Below, one piece after another: positions 5,863 through 6,659 of a stretch of DNA of 6,659 nucleotides. The stretch's first letter is position 1, and each line of letters begins with the position of its first letter. Origin of the DNA: Neisseriaceae bacterium (GTDB lineage Bacteria; Pseudomonadota; Gammaproteobacteria; Burkholderiales; Neisseriaceae); NCBI GenBank assembly GCA_017446355.1, contig JAFSQZ010000199.1, positions 1 to 6,659 of the forward strand, read 5' to 3'. Both the position numbers and the translations under genes were made by a program. The notes under the pieces are model-generated. The model had not been told where the DNA came from. It worked only from the letters and a program-made list of their open reading frames with translations, and did not search any database.

Positions 5863-5938
5863 GCGCCCATCGTCTAGAGGCCTAGGACACTGCCCTTTCA
5901 CGGCGGCAACCGGGGTTCGAATCCCCGTGGGCGTGCCA
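5863..5938 (+). tRNA. tRNA-Glu (anticodon UUC)
   Basis: A 76-base tRNA with encoded CCA (5936-5938). The acceptor stem is GCGCCCA (5863-5869) with TGGGCGT (5928-5934) and discriminator G5935. The anticodon arm is CTGCC/GGCGG around CTTTCAC, giving the anticodon TTC at 5897-5899. The T arm is CGGGG-TTCGAAT-CCCCG (5911-5927). The body CGTCTAGAGGCC and loop bases match bacterial tRNA-Glu closely. Two wobble pairs are visible: G1-U72 at the end of the acceptor stem and U-G in the anticodon stem (5891 with 5905). It is a single gene with its own promoter and terminator. tRNA-Glu also supplies glutamyl groups for haem synthesis in Neisseriaceae. Confidence 0.97.
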
Positions 5939-5947
5939 GTTTATAAA

Positions 5948-5986
5948 AAAAGCCTTACTGCTAAAAACAGTAAGGCTTTTTATTAT
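5948..5986. terminator. Bidirectional terminator between tRNA-Glu and the RDD gene
   Basis: A perfect 13-bp stem (5948-5960 with 5968-5980) has the loop CTAAAAA. On the plus strand it ends in TTTT followed by TATTATT, stopping the tRNA transcript. On the minus strand the A run at 5945-5951 gives a T run, so it can also stop the RDD transcript coming from the right. It starts 10 bases after the tRNA end. Confidence 0.9.
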
Positions 5987-6000
5987 TCAGGCAGCCTGAA
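5986..6000. repeat. DNA uptake sequence, near-palindromic 15-mer
   Basis: TTCAGGCAGCCTGAA, identical to the copy at 61-75. Minus 5997-5986 is AGGCTGCCTGAA and plus 5989-6000 is AGGCAGCCTGAA. It lies right beside the tRNA terminator and 50 bases past the RDD stop codon. Confidence 0.85.
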
Positions 6001-6050
6001 AAAACTTAAAGTTTTCCATTATGGTAACAAATAAACACAGTAAATCATCT

Positions 6051-6596
6051 TTATTTGACTTTAAACGAAACAGAAGATTTCTTTTTAGGCAGTTGAATCA
6101 CATACGTATTAGCGAGTTTGTCTTGCAAAGTACGTCTATCGGCGGCAACAAAAAGCATCACAAAACAGATTAAAAGAGCAATAAAAGCTGGAATCTGCGC
6201 TGCTTTTTCACTTACCATTATTGTAAACGGTATACTCAAAACCATACAGATAATATTAAACACGGTTTCGCGCAACAAGACATTTCTCACAAAACCTGCA
6301 GTTTCACCATCTTTATCAATCACTTTAATGTTCATTATTTTTTTGCCAATGGATTGACCATCGCGACTCATAAAAACAGCTTGTATCGCCCCATAAATAA
6401 TGCTTATTACAATTATCCACATACTAAGTTTTACAATATCAGCTTCGGTGGGCTTGTATACCAACGCAGACCATACAAAGACCATAATCATCATTAAGAC
6501 AAGCCATATAACATTATTGATTATGTATGCGCCAATGCGCTGACCTGCACTGGCTAATTCCACTTCAATTTCGGTGTTGTTTACGGTGTTATTCAT
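6051..6596 (-). CDS. RDD-family membrane protein
   Basis: A 181-residue inner-membrane protein with the usual RDD (PF06271) layout. A short polar N-terminus rich in Asn is followed by LASAGQRIGAYIINNVI (14-30). Four hydrophobic spans lie at about 29-47, 57-75, 109-127 and 134-152. The hallmark GQSIGKKIMNIKVIDKDG (80-97) lies after span two, and DRRTLQDKLANTYV (153-166) closes the domain, with a basic tail. R20 and D159 of the family signature are present, but the first Asp position is Asn27. It differs clearly from the RDD protein at 4084-4611 and is not a recent duplicate. Its function is not known. The ATG has only a weak GAG ribosome site 4 bases away. A DUS lies upstream at 6623-6634, and the gene stands alone before a bidirectional terminator. 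Confidence 0.85.
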   Translation of the reverse strand: MNNTVNNTEIEVELASAGQRIGAYIINNVIWLVLMMIMVFVWSALVYKPTEADIVKLSMWIIVISIIYGAIQAVFMSRDGQSIGKKIMNIKVIDKDGETAGFVRNVLLRETVFNIICMVLSIPFTIMVSEKAAQIPAFIALLICFVMLFVAADRRTLQDKLANTYVIQLPKKKSSVSFKVK

Positions 6597-6622
6597 TTTC
6601 TCGCTTTATTGAAAAAACAAAA

Positions 6623-6634
6623 AGGCTGCCTGAA
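6623..6634 (+). repeat. DNA uptake sequence AGGCTGCCTGAA
   Basis: A full Simonsiella-type DUS that is not part of the 15-base palindrome, so its orientation is unambiguous. It lies upstream of the RDD gene start. No inverted partner is seen in the remaining 25 bases of the window. Confidence 0.8.
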
Positions 6635-6659
6635 AAATTTTTTGGTTAGTAAAACGTGC

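Noticed and set aside
1..6659. The repeated GCTGCCTGAA motif considered as a CRISPR or other array
   Set aside because: The copies are scattered, irregularly spaced and on both strands, which fits DUS and not an array. No cas genes are present.

Overview
The window looks like a chromosomal housekeeping segment from a low-GC member of the Neisseriaceae. The main evidence is the DNA uptake sequence (DUS). The core GCTGCCTGAA occurs 15 times in under 6.7 kb on both strands. Six copies are the full 12-mer AGGCTGCCTGAA, which is the dialect described for Simonsiella. Four of these sit in a 15-base near-palindrome whose other strand reads AGGCAGCCTGAA, the Kingella dialect. The copies that are not palindromic are all of the Simonsiella type, and the DNA is AT-rich, so a Simonsiella-like organism is the best guess. 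The species is inferred, not proven.

All the protein genes lie on the minus strand. Reading in transcription order from the right, the first is an RDD-family membrane protein (6596-6051). A bidirectional terminator (5948-5986) separates it from a plus-strand tRNA-Glu(UUC) at 5863-5938, which has a consensus sigma-70 promoter. A non-coding, AT-rich stretch follows, holding no more than tiny possible ORFs. Next comes a tight cluster: miaA (tRNA dimethylallyltransferase), a second and unrelated RDD-family membrane protein overlapping miaA by four bases, and an exported 597-residue TPR protein 14 bases further on. A DUS hairpin and a degenerate repeat fill the next gap (2115-2275). The last pair is an AEC-family transporter and folP (dihydropteroate synthase), 25 bases apart. 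The left 286 bases hold a DUS terminator, a DUS palindrome and a 142-bp MITE-like palindromic element.

The genes do not form one pathway. folP makes folate precursors, miaA and tRNA-Glu belong to translation, and the rest are envelope or transport proteins. I see no phage, CRISPR, toxin-antitoxin, defence or secretion system, and no convincing previously undescribed system. The notable content is non-coding: the density and dual reading of the DUS, a recurring variant ACGCTGCCTGAA, and two related inverted-repeat elements that each abut a DUS palindrome.
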